Below are positions 1 through 7,720 of a stretch of 11,812 nucleotides of DNA, piece after piece (within the stretch, counting starts at the first letter, position 1; each line of letters begins with the position of its first letter). The translations under genes were made by a program, and so were the position numbers. The stretch spans positions 1 through 11,812 of the forward strand of contig CAZSOU010000073.1 in assembly GCA_964608595.1 (NCBI GenBank). The letters are read 5' to 3'. This stretch comes from Oleiagrimonas sp964608595. GTDB lineage: Bacteria; Pseudomonadota; Gammaproteobacteria; Xanthomonadales; Rhodanobacteraceae. Below the pieces are notes generated by a model that worked only from the letters and a program-made list of their open reading frames with translations, searched no databases and was not told where the DNA came from.

Positions 1-3000
1 TGGATGCCGGCGTTGACCTTGTCGAAGGTTTCCTTGAACAGCTGGCGGGTCTCGCCGTCGATCTTGCGGATCGCGCCCTCCAGGGTTTCCAGCGCACCGG
101 TCAGGTCTTCAAGCTGCGAGTCGAGGTACTTCTTGCGCTCGGATTGCTCCTCGTATTCCTGGATGGCGGCCAGATTGACCGGCTCCAGTCGCGCAATGCG
201 TGCGGCGATGGATTCCAGCTCGCGCTTGCGTTCGACCGGATCGGCGTCCTCAGGCAAGCCTTCCAGCAGTGTTTCCAGTTCCAGGCCCGATTCGGCAATC
301 GCTTCGGCCAGTTGATCGGCGCGCATGTCCAGCGCCTGGGCCGCCAATCGCTGCTCGGAATGCGTCTCGCGCAAGCTGGACAGTTGCTGTTCGATCCGCT
401 GGCGCTCCTGCTCCAGCCGGCGGTATTCGCCATCGCAATCCTCCAGCGCCTTGCGCGCCTCAACCAGTTGTTTGTCCACCAGAAGCCGCTGATCGAGATA
501 GGTCTGCCGCTCGGCCTCCAACTCGGCCACGGGCGTGGCGCCCTGCTCGAGTTGCCGGTTGATGTCCTCGCGGCGCGCCTGCAACTGGGTCAACTGGTTG
601 TCCATGCGCGCCAGCGCCTGCTCCAGGGACGTGAGCGCGCTGCGTTTGGACTCCATGCCGAGAGCCAGGGTATGCGCCTGCTCGGCGGCTTCGCGCGCGT
701 TCATGCGTGCTTCTTCGCGGGTCTCCAGCAATTCGCGGCGGGTGTTTTCCAGCTCGCGACGCTGATCCTCGAAATCCCCCATGCGTTCGACGGCTTCGTC
801 CAACCGGGCGCGTGATTCCCGGGTCTGCGTTTCCAGGGTTTCGCGGGCAGCGGCCAACTCGTCCAGTTCGCCGCGCACCTTGTCGTTGCGTGCACGGGCG
901 GTTTCCACCTTGCCGCGATGACTTTGCAACTGGCCTGCCAGTTCCGACAACCGACGATGTGCCTGATACAACTCGCGCTGTGCATCATCGCGGGAGCGTT
1001 CGGCTTCGACTTTGTCGGCACGCAGGGTTTCCAGCCTGCCGCCGGCCTCCTCGAGACGCGCTTCCAGCGTTTCGGCAAGCTCTTGAAGTTGCTGGATTTC
1101 GCGTTCGCGCGACAGCACGCCGGCCTGGCTGTCACCGGAGCGGCGCACACGTGCCCAGCCGTGACCCAGCCACTCGCCGGCAGCGGTAATGATCGATTGG
1201 TGCGCGGGCAACGACACGATCCTGCCGACCGCCTCCTGCACGTCGTCCGCCGTCACCACGTGGTCCAGCAGACGCATCACGGCGGCCGGCCCGCGGACCT
1301 TCGCCGCCAGCGTGCCCGGCGCGCCGGTATCGCCGGTGTTCGCATCCATCAAGGCGATGTCGGCGTTTTCGAGCGTCGCCAGTTCGGCGGCAAGGTCGTG
1401 CGCGCCCCGAGTCACCAGCACGCCGTCGAGCATGCCGGCAAGCACGCTTTCCACTGCCGCCTCCCAGCCCGCATCCACGTCGAGCGACGCCCCCAGGCGT
1501 GCCGCCTGCGTCAAATCGTGCTGATCCAGCCAGGCGCCGGCGGTGTCGTCATCCTGGCCCAGTGCCGCGTTTTGCAGGGCTTCCAGCGAAGCCAGCCGGC
1601 CTCGGGTGGTTTGCAGTTGCTGGCGCGCGTCGTCGAGCGTCGATTGCACCTGCCGTTCTTCATCCTGCAGGTTTTCATGACGCACTTTGTGCTCGTCCAG
1701 CAACGCACCCAGTGATTCGACTTTCTGCTGATGCTGGTCGTGATCATCGGACAAGCGCGCGGCCGCTTCGTCCAGGGCATCGACATCGAACGCCTGATGC
1801 TCGCTCTCGAGCACTTCGCGGCGGCGCGCGTTGTCCACGGCCTGACGGTCGAGGTAATCGAGTTTCGTACGCTCCACTTCGGCGGCGCGGGACACTTCGG
1901 CCGCGTCGCGTGTGTGCGTGTCCCACTTGCCTTGCCAATCGGCCAGACGTGTTTCGGCCTCGCGCAACGTGTCGGCGGTCTGCGTTTTCAATTCCTCGAT
2001 CGCTTCGCGTTGCGGCTCGCCCTCGGCCAGCGCCTGACGCAGGGCTTCCACTTGCTCGCGGTCGGCCCGGATATGCCCGGACAGTTCGTCGTGCTCGCGT
2101 CTGGCCTCGTTGCCGGACCGCTCCAGTCGTTCCTTGAGATCGCGGTTGTGCTGCACTTGCTGCTCGACGCGCGCGATTTCGGCGCCGACCTTGTACACCT
2201 CTGCCTGGACGTCGTTGAGGTGCTCGCTGGCACTTTGGTGACGCTCGCGTGCGGTTTCCAGTTGCGATTCGGCCTGGCGTTGTTCCGCACCCAGCTTGTC
2301 CATTTCGATCTGTGCCTGGCTGAGGCCATTGCCATGGCCTTCGCGCTGACGCTGGATTTCACGGTAATCCACGGCGCGCAGTTCGGCTTCCTTGTGTTTC
2401 TGTTCCTCCTTCAAGCCTTTCCAGCGCTCGGCGGCACGGGCCTGGCGATTGAGGTGTTCGAGCTGCTTGTCGACTTCGTCGCGCACGTCGGTGATGCGGT
2501 CGAGGTTTTCGCGCGTGGACTTGATGCGGCTTTCGGTTTCCTTGCGCCGCTCCTTGTACTTGGAAATGCCGGCGGCTTCTTCCAGATGCGTGCGCAGTTG
2601 TTCGGGCTTGGCCTCGATGATCTGGCTGATCATGCCCTGTTCGATGATCGAATAGCTGCGCGGGCCCAGGCCGGTCCCCAGAAACAGATCGGTGATGTCG
2701 CGACGACGGCAGCGGGTACCGTTGAGGTGATACTGCGACTGGCCGTCACGCGTGACCACGCGTTTGACCGAAATTTCGTTGTACGTGGCGAATTCGCCCT
2801 GCACGCTGCCGTCGGCATTGTCGAAGATCAGTTCGACCATGGCCTGGCCGACCGGCTTGCGCGCACTGGAACCGGAAAAGATCACGTCGGTCAGCGAATC
2901 GCCGCGCAATCGGCTGGCGGCGCTTTCACCCATCACCCAGCGAATCGCGTCGATGATGTTGGACTTGCCGCAACCGTTGGGGCCGACCACGCCAGTCATG

Positions 3001-3074
3001 TTGGTGGGCAGGTGCAGCGTGGTCGGATCGACGAAGGATTTGAATCCGGCCAGTTTGATGGTCGTCAGGCGCAT
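1..3074 (-). CDS. smc: Chromosome segregation ATPase SMC, C-terminus cut by window edge
   Basis: Reading the minus strand from the ATG at 3074 gives 1024 residues with no stop before the left edge. The start MRLTTIKLAGFKSFVDPT and the Walker A box GPNGCGKSN (residues 31-39) are typical of the SMC head. A conserved segment after QGMISQIIEAKPEQLR (about residues 145-165) leads to EEAAGISKYKERR. Long Glu/Arg/Gln-rich coiled coil follows to about residue 500, then a globular hinge at roughly 510-635 containing the stretch GEWLGHGW. A second, antiparallel coil runs out of the window. The ABC signature and Walker B of the C-terminal head lie beyond base 1; bacterial SMCs are near 1170 residues, so about 140-150 are missing only because of the edge. 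SMC homodimers with ScpA/ScpB compact and segregate the chromosome. The ribosome-binding site is weak (no clear AGGAG before 3074), but the start fits the family N-terminus. No frameshift is seen. Confidence 0.97.
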   Translation of the reverse strand, partial: MRLTTIKLAGFKSFVDPTTLHLPTNMTGVVGPNGCGKSNIIDAIRWVMGESAASRLRGDSLTDVIFSGSSARKPVGQAMVELIFDNADGSVQGEFATYNEISVKRVVTRDGQSQYHLNGTRCRRRDITDLFLGTGLGPRSYSIIEQGMISQIIEAKPEQLRTHLEEAAGISKYKERRKETESRIKSTRENLDRITDVRDEVDKQLEHLNRQARAAERWKGLKEEQKHKEAELRAVDYREIQRQREGHGNGLSQAQIEMDKLGAEQRQAESQLETARERHQSASEHLNDVQAEVYKVGAEIARVEQQVQHNRDLKERLERSGNEARREHDELSGHIRADREQVEALRQALAEGEPQREAIEELKTQTADTLREAETRLADWQGKWDTHTRDAAEVSRAAEVERTKLDYLDRQAVDNARRREVLESEHQAFDVDALDEAAARLSDDHDQHQQKVESLGALLDEHKVRHENLQDEERQVQSTLDDARQQLQTTRGRLASLEALQNAALGQDDDTAGAWLDQHDLTQAARLGASLDVDAGWEAAVESVLAGMLDGVLVTRGAHDLAAELATLENADIALMDANTGDTGAPGTLAAKVRGPAAVMRLLDHVVTADDVQEAVGRIVSLPAHQSIITAAGEWLGHGWARVRRSGDSQAGVLSREREIQQLQELAETLEARLEEAGGRLETLRADKVEAERSRDDAQRELYQAHRRLSELAGQLQSHRGKVETARARNDKVRGELDELAAARETLETQTRESRARLDEAVERMGDFEDQRRELENTRRELLETREEARMNAREAAEQAHTLALGMESKRSALTSLEQALARMDNQLTQLQARREDINRQLEQGATPVAELEAERQTYLDQRLLVDKQLVEARKALEDCDGEYRRLEQERQRIEQQLSSLRETHSEQRLAAQALDMRADQLAEAIAESGLELETLLEGLPEDADPVERKRELESIAARIARLEPVNLAAIQEYEEQSERKKYLDSQLEDLTGALETLEGAIRKIDGETRQLFKETFDKVNAGI

Positions 3075-3232
3075 GAAAAGGCAATATCCGAAGGCATATG
3101 TCCAACGCACGTCGCGCCGGACAGGCAAGGCGTCACTGTGCCAAGCACCGGGGTGCGGCGCAATGGGAGAAATATAAATACTTCATTATCAGTAACTTGG
3201 CATGCTTTTTTCATCTTTTTTATTATTACCAT
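3075..3232 (-). promoter_or_regulatory. bolA-smc intergenic gap with AT-rich half, possible smc promoter
   Basis: This 158-bp gap separates the bolA-family stop from the smc start. The half nearer bolA (about 3170-3232) is strikingly AT-rich in a GC-rich surround, with two A-tracts on the minus strand followed by a near-consensus -10 hexamer, GATAAT, at 3190-3185. No convincing -35 hexamer lies at 16-18 bp from it. If this is the smc promoter, the transcript would carry a leader of about 100 nt. A 55-codon minus-strand ORF also spans the gap (3232 to 3065) but looks non-coding; see findings. Promoter assignment is inference from composition and one hexamer. Confidence 0.3.
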
Positions 3233-3487
3233 TCACGCCTTCGCCTCGATGGCGAGCGCATGGATGCCGTCACCCATCAGGTCGCCGATGGCGTCATACA
3301 CCATGCGATGACGCTGGATCGGCGTCTTGCCGGTGAAAGCGCTGCAGGTGATACGCACGCGAAAGTGTCCCTGCCCTTCGCCCGCGTGACCGATATGCTG
3401 ATCGCCTTCGTCGATGACTTCCAGTTCCGACGGCTGCAACGCCGTTTCGAGACGTCCGCGAATGGCGTCGATTCCTGCCGCACTCAT
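3233..3487 (-). CDS. bolA: BolA family protein
   Basis: An 84-residue protein covering the whole BolA domain. The signature is GHFRVRI (40-46), then FTGKTPIQRHRMVY (51-64) and GIHALAIEAKA at the C-terminus. His60 in the RHR motif, and His31/His34 in the loop before the beta strand, are positions like those used by BolA proteins to bind a [2Fe-2S] cluster together with monothiol glutaredoxins. BolA proteins act in iron-sulphur trafficking and, in E. coli, in morphology and stationary-phase gene control. It lacks the extended C-terminal tail of E. coli BolA, so it could equally be called a generic BolA/IbaG-family member. Its ATG overlaps the TGA of the upstream yciI gene as ATGA, indicating translational coupling in one operon. 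Confidence 0.9.
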   Translation of the reverse strand: MSAAGIDAIRGRLETALQPSELEVIDEGDQHIGHAGEGQGHFRVRITCSAFTGKTPIQRHRMVYDAIGDLMGDGIHALAIEAKA

Positions 3488-3783
3488 GGCAGGGTCTGAC
3501 GAAACGGACGCACATCCACGTCGGCATAGACACCGGCGGCCTTGTATGGATCGGCCTCGGCCCAGGTTTGCGCATCCTCCAGACTGTCGAAACGCGCAAT
3601 GATCAGACTGCCGCTGAAACCTTCCTGCCCCGGGTCTTCCGCATCGACGGCCGGAAACGGCCCCGCCAGCAACAAGCGTTTTTCCTGCTGCAGCGCTTGC
3701 AGGCGGGCAAGATGATCCGGACGAGCCGCCTTGCGGCGATCCAGCGATTCAGCCACATCGGTGGCCATGATGGCGTACCACAT
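3484..3783 (-). CDS. yciI: YciI family protein
   Basis: A 99-residue protein starting MWYAIMATDVAESLDRRK. Family features are RPDHLARLQ (21-29, with the conserved His24), LLLAGPFPAVD (37-47), DPGQEGFSGSLIIARFDS (50-67) and ADPYKAAGVY (77-86). Length matches E. coli YciI (98 residues). These are small ferredoxin-like-fold (dimeric alpha+beta) proteins whose biochemical role is not established; a His/Asp pair has been suggested as a catalytic site. I chose the ATG at 3783 because it matches the family N-terminus and has AGGAG nine bases upstream. A longer in-frame reading from 3816 adds eleven residues that do not resemble the family. It is the first gene of the yciI-bolA pair (ATGA overlap) and is divergent from the serine hydrolase gene. 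Confidence 0.9.
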   Translation of the reverse strand: MWYAIMATDVAESLDRRKAARPDHLARLQALQQEKRLLLAGPFPAVDAEDPGQEGFSGSLIIARFDSLEDAQTWAEADPYKAAGVYADVDVRPFRQTLP

Positions 3784-3854
3784 GACGGGCAGCTCCTGAT
3801 GCAGTGGGAAGCACACGAGGATAACGCAGTCGGCGCCTGGCGGAGCGTCTTATC
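3784..3854. promoter_or_regulatory. Divergent intergenic region between yciI and the serine hydrolase
   Basis: These 71 bp separate two divergent operons, so both promoters should lie here or just inside the gene starts. On the plus strand a GGAG lies about nine bases before the ATG at 3855, and TTATCA just before that ATG could be a -10 element if translation instead begins at 3885. No clear -35/-10 pair is visible on either strand, so no exact promoter is called. Confidence 0.3.
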
Positions 3855-5102
3855 ATGATGCGGACAGTTTTGCGGATTATTGCCATGCGTGCCATTTTTC
3901 AATCTCTTTTTGCCACTGGTCTGCTTGTACTCGCCGGCTGCACCACGTCACCGGCGATGGCGGTCCGGAACGACGCCAGTGTCGACCAGAGTGTCGGCCA
4001 GCAACGCGAGGACGTGTTGTTCTGGTCGCAAGCCAAACGCGATGCCGCTTTCTCGCACTTGTACACGATATTTCCGGCCGACCGCGTCGCGCACGGCGAC
4101 CATGTGCACGCCCTGCCACCCGGCAAGCCGTTGCTGCCGCAATGGAAAGACGACGCCATCAGCCTGAAGGGGTACATGCAGCGCTGGCACATCGCCGGAA
4201 TCATGGTGTTGCAGGATGGACATGTCCGGTTGGCGCGCTACGCCGACAACTTCGGACCAAAACGCCACTGGACGTCGTTTTCGGTCGCGAAGTCGGTGAC
4301 GTCGGTGCTGCTCGGCATTGCGCTCAAGCAAGGTTACGTCCATTCGCTCGATGACAAGCTGGTCACCTACATCTCCGGCCTCGAGGGCAGTGCCTACGCC
4401 GACGTGACGGTCCGTCAGCTTCTGACCATGACCTCGGGTGTGCGCTGGAACGAGGATTACAGCAACCCGCAATCGGATGTCGCGCAGATGTATCGAAGCG
4501 CCTGTGTGGACCACCAGCCGCATGTACTGCCGTACCTCGAAAAATTGCCGCGCGCCCACCCGGCCGGCACCCACTTCAATTACAACACCGCCGAAACCGA
4601 TTTGCTCGGCATTCTGGTTCAGCGCGCCACACATCGATCACTGGCGGCGTACTTGTCCGACACGGTGTGGAAACCCTATGGCATGGCCAGCGATGCGCAC
4701 TGGCTGAAAGATGAATGCGACGGCAGCAATACCGGTGGCAGCGGACTGGCCGCGACATTGGCCGATTACGCGCGTTTCGGTCAATTCATGCTTGATGGCG
4801 GACGCATCGACGGCAAGCCGGTGATCGCGGATGCGTGGATGCAAGGCGCCGTGCGCCATCAGGAAAACGTGGACGACCCGGAACGCGGCTACGGCTATCT
4901 GTGGTGGACCGACAACGACGGCAGCTACGCCGCGATCGGCATTTTCGGCCAACTGCTTTACATCGACCCGCACCGGCACCTGGTGATTGCGCAGGTCGGC
5001 GCCTGGCCCAAGGCCGACACCGATGCCGAAGTGGACGCCCGCCGCGCCTTCGTGGCGGCCGTCAAACGCGCGGTGGACGCAGAGGCCAGTCATGCACACT
5101 GA
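3855..5102 (+). CDS. Lipoprotein serine hydrolase, class C beta-lactamase-like
   Basis: A 415-residue protein of the beta-lactamase/transpeptidase-like family (PF00144 type), closest by eye to 6-aminohexanoate-dimer hydrolases and esterase/DD-peptidase relatives. The catalytic SxxK is SVAK (143-146) within WTSFSVAKSVTSVLLG. The conserved DVTVRQLLTMTSGVRW (183-198), the second-motif Tyr in FNYNTAETDLLG (241-252, Tyr243), and IGIFGQLLYIDP near 361-372, standing where such enzymes have their third motif, are all present. A signal peptide ends in the lipobox LAGC with Cys29, so the enzyme should be a lipid-anchored envelope protein. The start is uncertain: ATG at 3855 has GGAG nine bases upstream, while ATG at 3885 gives a more typical short lipoprotein leader (MRAIFQSLFATGLLVLAGC). 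The gene overlaps pxpB by 11 bp, so the two are probably co-expressed. Substrate is unknown; amides, cyclic peptides or esters are possible. Confidence 0.88.
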   Translation: MMRTVLRIIAMRAIFQSLFATGLLVLAGCTTSPAMAVRNDASVDQSVGQQREDVLFWSQAKRDAAFSHLYTIFPADRVAHGDHVHALPPGKPLLPQWKDDAISLKGYMQRWHIAGIMVLQDGHVRLARYADNFGPKRHWTSFSVAKSVTSVLLGIALKQGYVHSLDDKLVTYISGLEGSAYADVTVRQLLTMTSGVRWNEDYSNPQSDVAQMYRSACVDHQPHVLPYLEKLPRAHPAGTHFNYNTAETDLLGILVQRATHRSLAAYLSDTVWKPYGMASDAHWLKDECDGSNTGGSGLAATLADYARFGQFMLDGGRIDGKPVIADAWMQGAVRHQENVDDPERGYGYLWWTDNDGSYAAIGIFGQLLYIDPHRHLVIAQVGAWPKADTDAEVDARRAFVAAVKRAVDAEASHAH

Positions 5103-5793
5103 GATCGAGCCCATGGGCGAAAATGCCCTGTTGCTGCGTCTGGGCGACCGCATGGACGATGCCGTCAACGCGAACGTGCACGCGTTGGTCGCCGCCATTG
5201 CCGATGCGGGCCTCGACCACATCGTCAACGTGGTGCCGGCGTATGCCAGCGTACTCGTTTGTCATGCATACCTGGACGCCGATGCACGTGGGCATTTGCA
5301 TCGGGATCTCCAGTCCATGGCGCAAAACACGCGCGCCGCACAAGCGCCGACAGCGCCCGCCCGCCATGACATTCCGGTTTGCTACGGCGCTGAATTCGGC
5401 CCGGATCTTGCCGCGTTGGCCAAAGCCCGCGACATGACCGAAGCGCAGGTCATCGAAGCGCACACCGCCCCCACCTATCGCGTGGCCATGACCGGCTTCG
5501 CGCCCGGTTTTCCGTACCTGCTGGGGCTTGAGGCGCGTCTGGCCACACCGCGACGCGACACGCCCCGCACGCGGGTGGCCGCCGGCTCCGTCGGCATCGC
5601 CGGCCGGCAAACCGGCATATATCCCGGTGAGCTTCCCGGCGGCTGGCAACTGATCGGACGTACCCCGCTGGTGTTGTTCGATGCAAACGCCGCGGACCGG
5701 CCATGCCTGTTGACACCGGGCGACGAGGTCCGCTTTCGCGCCATCGATGCCGAGCGGTTCGAGGCGGCACGGGAGGGTGCATGTTCCGGGTAA
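5092..5793 (+). CDS. pxpB: 5-oxoprolinase subunit PxpB
   Basis: A 233-residue protein of the KipI/YbgJ family (PF02682 type). It starts MHTEIEPMGENALLLRLGD, which matches the family's 'GE-alpha' N-terminus. Hallmarks are TYRVAMTGFAPGFPYLLGL (128-146) and the segment from PR at 153 to RTP at 192, including AAGSVGIAGRQTGIYPGELP and the following GGW. With PxpC and PxpA it forms the prokaryotic ATP-dependent 5-oxoprolinase, converting 5-oxoproline to glutamate in the cytoplasm. The start at 5092 is chosen because AGAGG lies six bases upstream; a longer in-frame reading from 4987 adds 35 residues that are antisense-like shadow of the hydrolase gene. It begins inside the end of the hydrolase gene (11 bp overlap), and its stop lies 13 bp inside pxpC. 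Confidence 0.95.
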   Translation: MHTEIEPMGENALLLRLGDRMDDAVNANVHALVAAIADAGLDHIVNVVPAYASVLVCHAYLDADARGHLHRDLQSMAQNTRAAQAPTAPARHDIPVCYGAEFGPDLAALAKARDMTEAQVIEAHTAPTYRVAMTGFAPGFPYLLGLEARLATPRRDTPRTRVAAGSVGIAGRQTGIYPGELPGGWQLIGRTPLVLFDANAADRPCLLTPGDEVRFRAIDAERFEAAREGACSG

Positions 5794-6743
5794 TCCAATC
5801 GGGCTTGTTGACCACCCTGCAAGATGGTGGACGACCGGGAAGCGCGCATCTCGGCATCGGCGTCAGCGGCGCTGCCGACATGCCTGCCTGTCGACTGGCC
5901 AATGCGCTGGTGGGCAATCGTGCCGATGCCTGCGTATTGGAAATGACTTTGCAGGGTCCGGTGCTGGAAACCGACACCGACGCATGGATCGCCCTGACCG
6001 GCGCGCCATTGCCGCGGGCGCGTCTGAATGATGCACCATTGCCGATGTGGCAACCGGTGCATGTCGAAGCCGGGTCGCGGCTGGCACTGGGGTCGATGCC
6101 GCATGGATGTCGCAGCTATCTCGCCATCGGCGGCGGCATCGATGTGCCGATGTGGCGGGGCAGCCGCGCGACCGATGTGAACGCCGCACTGGGCCCCTGC
6201 CCGCACCCCCTGGCGAGTGGCGACACTTTGCCGGTTGGCGCTGCGTCGCAAACATTGAAAACGGATGACGACTGGTCGCTGGACCCGCGCCCGTGGTTCG
6301 ACGTCTCCGGGATACGTATCGTCGACCTGTTGCCGGCCAGCCACACCGATCAACTCGATGCATCGTCACGCGACGCATTGACCCGCGCTACCTATACCAT
6401 CGGCAACGACAGCAACCGCGTCGGTGTGCGACTGCAAGGCCCCGCACTCGCCCTGTCCGACTCCCTGGAATTGATCAGCGAGGGCGTCACCACCGGCACC
6501 GTGCAGCTGCCGCCCGGCGGGCAGCCGATCATCATGGGACCGGAACATCCGGTTACCGGCGGCTATCCGCGCATCGCCCAGGTCACTGCCGTGGACCTGC
6601 CGAAACTCGCGCAATGCCGTCCGAGTGATACGGTGAGCTTCCGTTTCACCGACATGAGCCGTGCCATGACGCAACTGGCCAAGCGCGAAACGGCGTTGCA
6701 ACAACTCATCGACCACATCGGCCAGCGACTGAAGACCTCATGA
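5781..6743 (+). CDS. pxpC: 5-oxoprolinase subunit PxpC
   Basis: A 320-residue protein of the biotin-dependent carboxyltransferase-like (AHS2/KipA/YbgK) family. Diagnostic segments are VIQSGLLTTLQDGGRPG (4-20), GVSGAADMPACRLAN (27-41), RSYLAIGGGIDVP (111-123), DSNRVGVRLQGPAL (210-223), LISEGVTTGTVQLPPGGQPI (231-250) and VTGGYPRIAQVT (258-269). It is a partner of PxpB and PxpA in 5-oxoproline cleavage, cytoplasmic. Length matches the usual 310-330 residues. Start at 5781 is supported by GGGAGGG a few bases upstream and by the family N-terminus MFRVIQSG; an in-frame extension to 5703 adds 26 Arg-rich residues unlike the family. It overlaps pxpB by 13 bp and pxpA by 4 bp (ATGA), typical of a coupled complex. 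Confidence 0.95.
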   Translation: MFRVIQSGLLTTLQDGGRPGSAHLGIGVSGAADMPACRLANALVGNRADACVLEMTLQGPVLETDTDAWIALTGAPLPRARLNDAPLPMWQPVHVEAGSRLALGSMPHGCRSYLAIGGGIDVPMWRGSRATDVNAALGPCPHPLASGDTLPVGAASQTLKTDDDWSLDPRPWFDVSGIRIVDLLPASHTDQLDASSRDALTRATYTIGNDSNRVGVRLQGPALALSDSLELISEGVTTGTVQLPPGGQPIIMGPEHPVTGGYPRIAQVTAVDLPKLAQCRPSDTVSFRFTDMSRAMTQLAKRETALQQLIDHIGQRLKTS

Positions 6744-7498
6744 AACACATCGACCTCAACTGCGACATGGGTGAATCATTCGGCGCCTGGCGCATGGGTG
6801 CCGATGCCGAGGTCATGCCGTGGGTTTCATCAATCAACGTGGCCTGCGGGTTTCATGCGGGCGACCCGTTGACCATGCAGCGCACCCTGGAAGCCGCCGC
6901 GCAAACCGGCGTTGCCGTGGGTGCCCATGTCGGCCTGCCCGATCTTGCCGGCTTCGGTCGGCGCGCGATGGCGGTTTCTCCCGACGAGCTGCATGCGATG
7001 ACCATCGTGCAAATCGGTGCGATAACAGCCATGGCGCGACGTGTCGACCTTGTACCCGGCCACGTCAAACCACACGGCGCGCTGTATCACATGCTGGAAA
7101 GCGACGAAGCACTTGCACGCGCATTCGCGGAGGCGGTGCGTGCATTGGACGACACGCTGCGCGTGGTCGGCTTCGCCGGCGGGCAGTTGTGTCGCGTGGC
7201 AACGGAAACCGATTTGTCCGTGGCACACGAAGCGTTTGCCGACCGCCGCTACGGCAGTGACGGCAAGTTGATGCCCCGCGGCAACGCGGGTGCCGTCATC
7301 GAGGACAGGGACAGTGCCGTGCGGCAGGCGGTCATGTTGGCGTCGGAAGGCCGCGTCAGGGATGCCGACGGCCACGGCATTGCAGTGCAAGCCGATACGC
7401 TGTGCGTGCATGGTGATCGCGCGGATGCCGCGGCGTTCGCCGAAGCGTTGCACCACGGCTTGCGCGAGGCCGGCATCGGGGTTCGCGCACCAGGATGA
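6740..7498 (+). CDS. pxpA: 5-oxoprolinase subunit PxpA (LamB/YcsF family)
   Basis: A 252-residue LamB/YcsF-family protein, full length. Conserved blocks are DLNCDMGESFGAW (5-17), NVACGFHAGDP (33-43), GAHVGLPDLAGFGRR (61-75), VKPHGALYH (109-117), EAFADRRYGSDGKLMPR (164-180) and LCVHGD (221-226). The Asp/His-rich blocks build the proposed active site of this polysaccharide-deacetylase-like barrel. With PxpB and PxpC it hydrolyses 5-oxoproline to L-glutamate using ATP, removing a toxic product of spontaneous glutamine/glutamate cyclisation. Its ATG overlaps the pxpC TGA as ATGA. No strong ribosome-binding site precedes it, so expression is probably by translational coupling. The gene order B-C-A is the same as in E. 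coli. It is the last gene of the operon, followed by a palindromic repeat. Confidence 0.96.
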   Translation: MKHIDLNCDMGESFGAWRMGADAEVMPWVSSINVACGFHAGDPLTMQRTLEAAAQTGVAVGAHVGLPDLAGFGRRAMAVSPDELHAMTIVQIGAITAMARRVDLVPGHVKPHGALYHMLESDEALARAFAEAVRALDDTLRVVGFAGGQLCRVATETDLSVAHEAFADRRYGSDGKLMPRGNAGAVIEDRDSAVRQAVMLASEGRVRDADGHGIAVQADTLCVHGDRADAAAFAEALHHGLREAGIGVRAPG

Positions 7499-7592
7499 AT
7501 ACGCATGGCAGCCGCCGGCAATCCGGCAAGACGATATCCCCTGCCGACATCACTTTTCCTGATTGGCCCCGCACCTCGAGACCGAATATTCT

Positions 7593-7690
7593 CCGTTCGC
7601 CCCCAGCGCAGGCCCCAGGGCGAGTTCGAAGGGCCGCTCCAGCCCCCTTCGACTCCACCGGCTCTCGCAAACCACGCTCAGGGCGAATGG
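7593..7690. repeat. REP-like imperfect palindrome downstream of pxpA
   Basis: Outer arms CCGTTCGCCC (7593-7602) and GGGCGAATGG (7681-7690) are complementary except for one base. Inner arms TCGAAGGG (7626-7633) and CCCTTCGA (7645-7652) are perfectly complementary around an 11-base loop. The right half, CCCTTCGACTCC plus GCTCAGGGCGAATGG with about 19 extra bases between, resembles the short dispersed 'CCTTCGA...CTCAGGGCGAA' palindromes I know from GC-rich proteobacterial genomes. It sits between the convergent pxpA and alcohol dehydrogenase genes, where such elements often lie, and the fold could end transcription from either side. Copy number cannot be seen in this window. Confidence 0.6.
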
Positions 7691-7720
7691 AACGTCCTTG
7701 CCGAAAAAAGGCTGATCAGG

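Noticed and set aside
1..3074. SMC possibly truncated because the C-terminal ABC signature is missing
   Set aside because: The reading frame is open to base 1 and the missing part matches what should lie beyond the window.
1731..3311. A 526-codon plus-strand ORF opposite smc, plus others at 144-815 and 918-1715
   Set aside because: They lie antisense to a clear, uninterrupted SMC reading frame, have no recognisable domains and arise from GC-rich codon bias.
3855..5102. Serine hydrolase as a true class C beta-lactamase (resistance gene)
   Set aside because: The SVAK and Tyr motifs fit the broader esterase/amidase family, it is a lipoprotein, and it sits in a metabolic operon; nothing points to antibiotic resistance.
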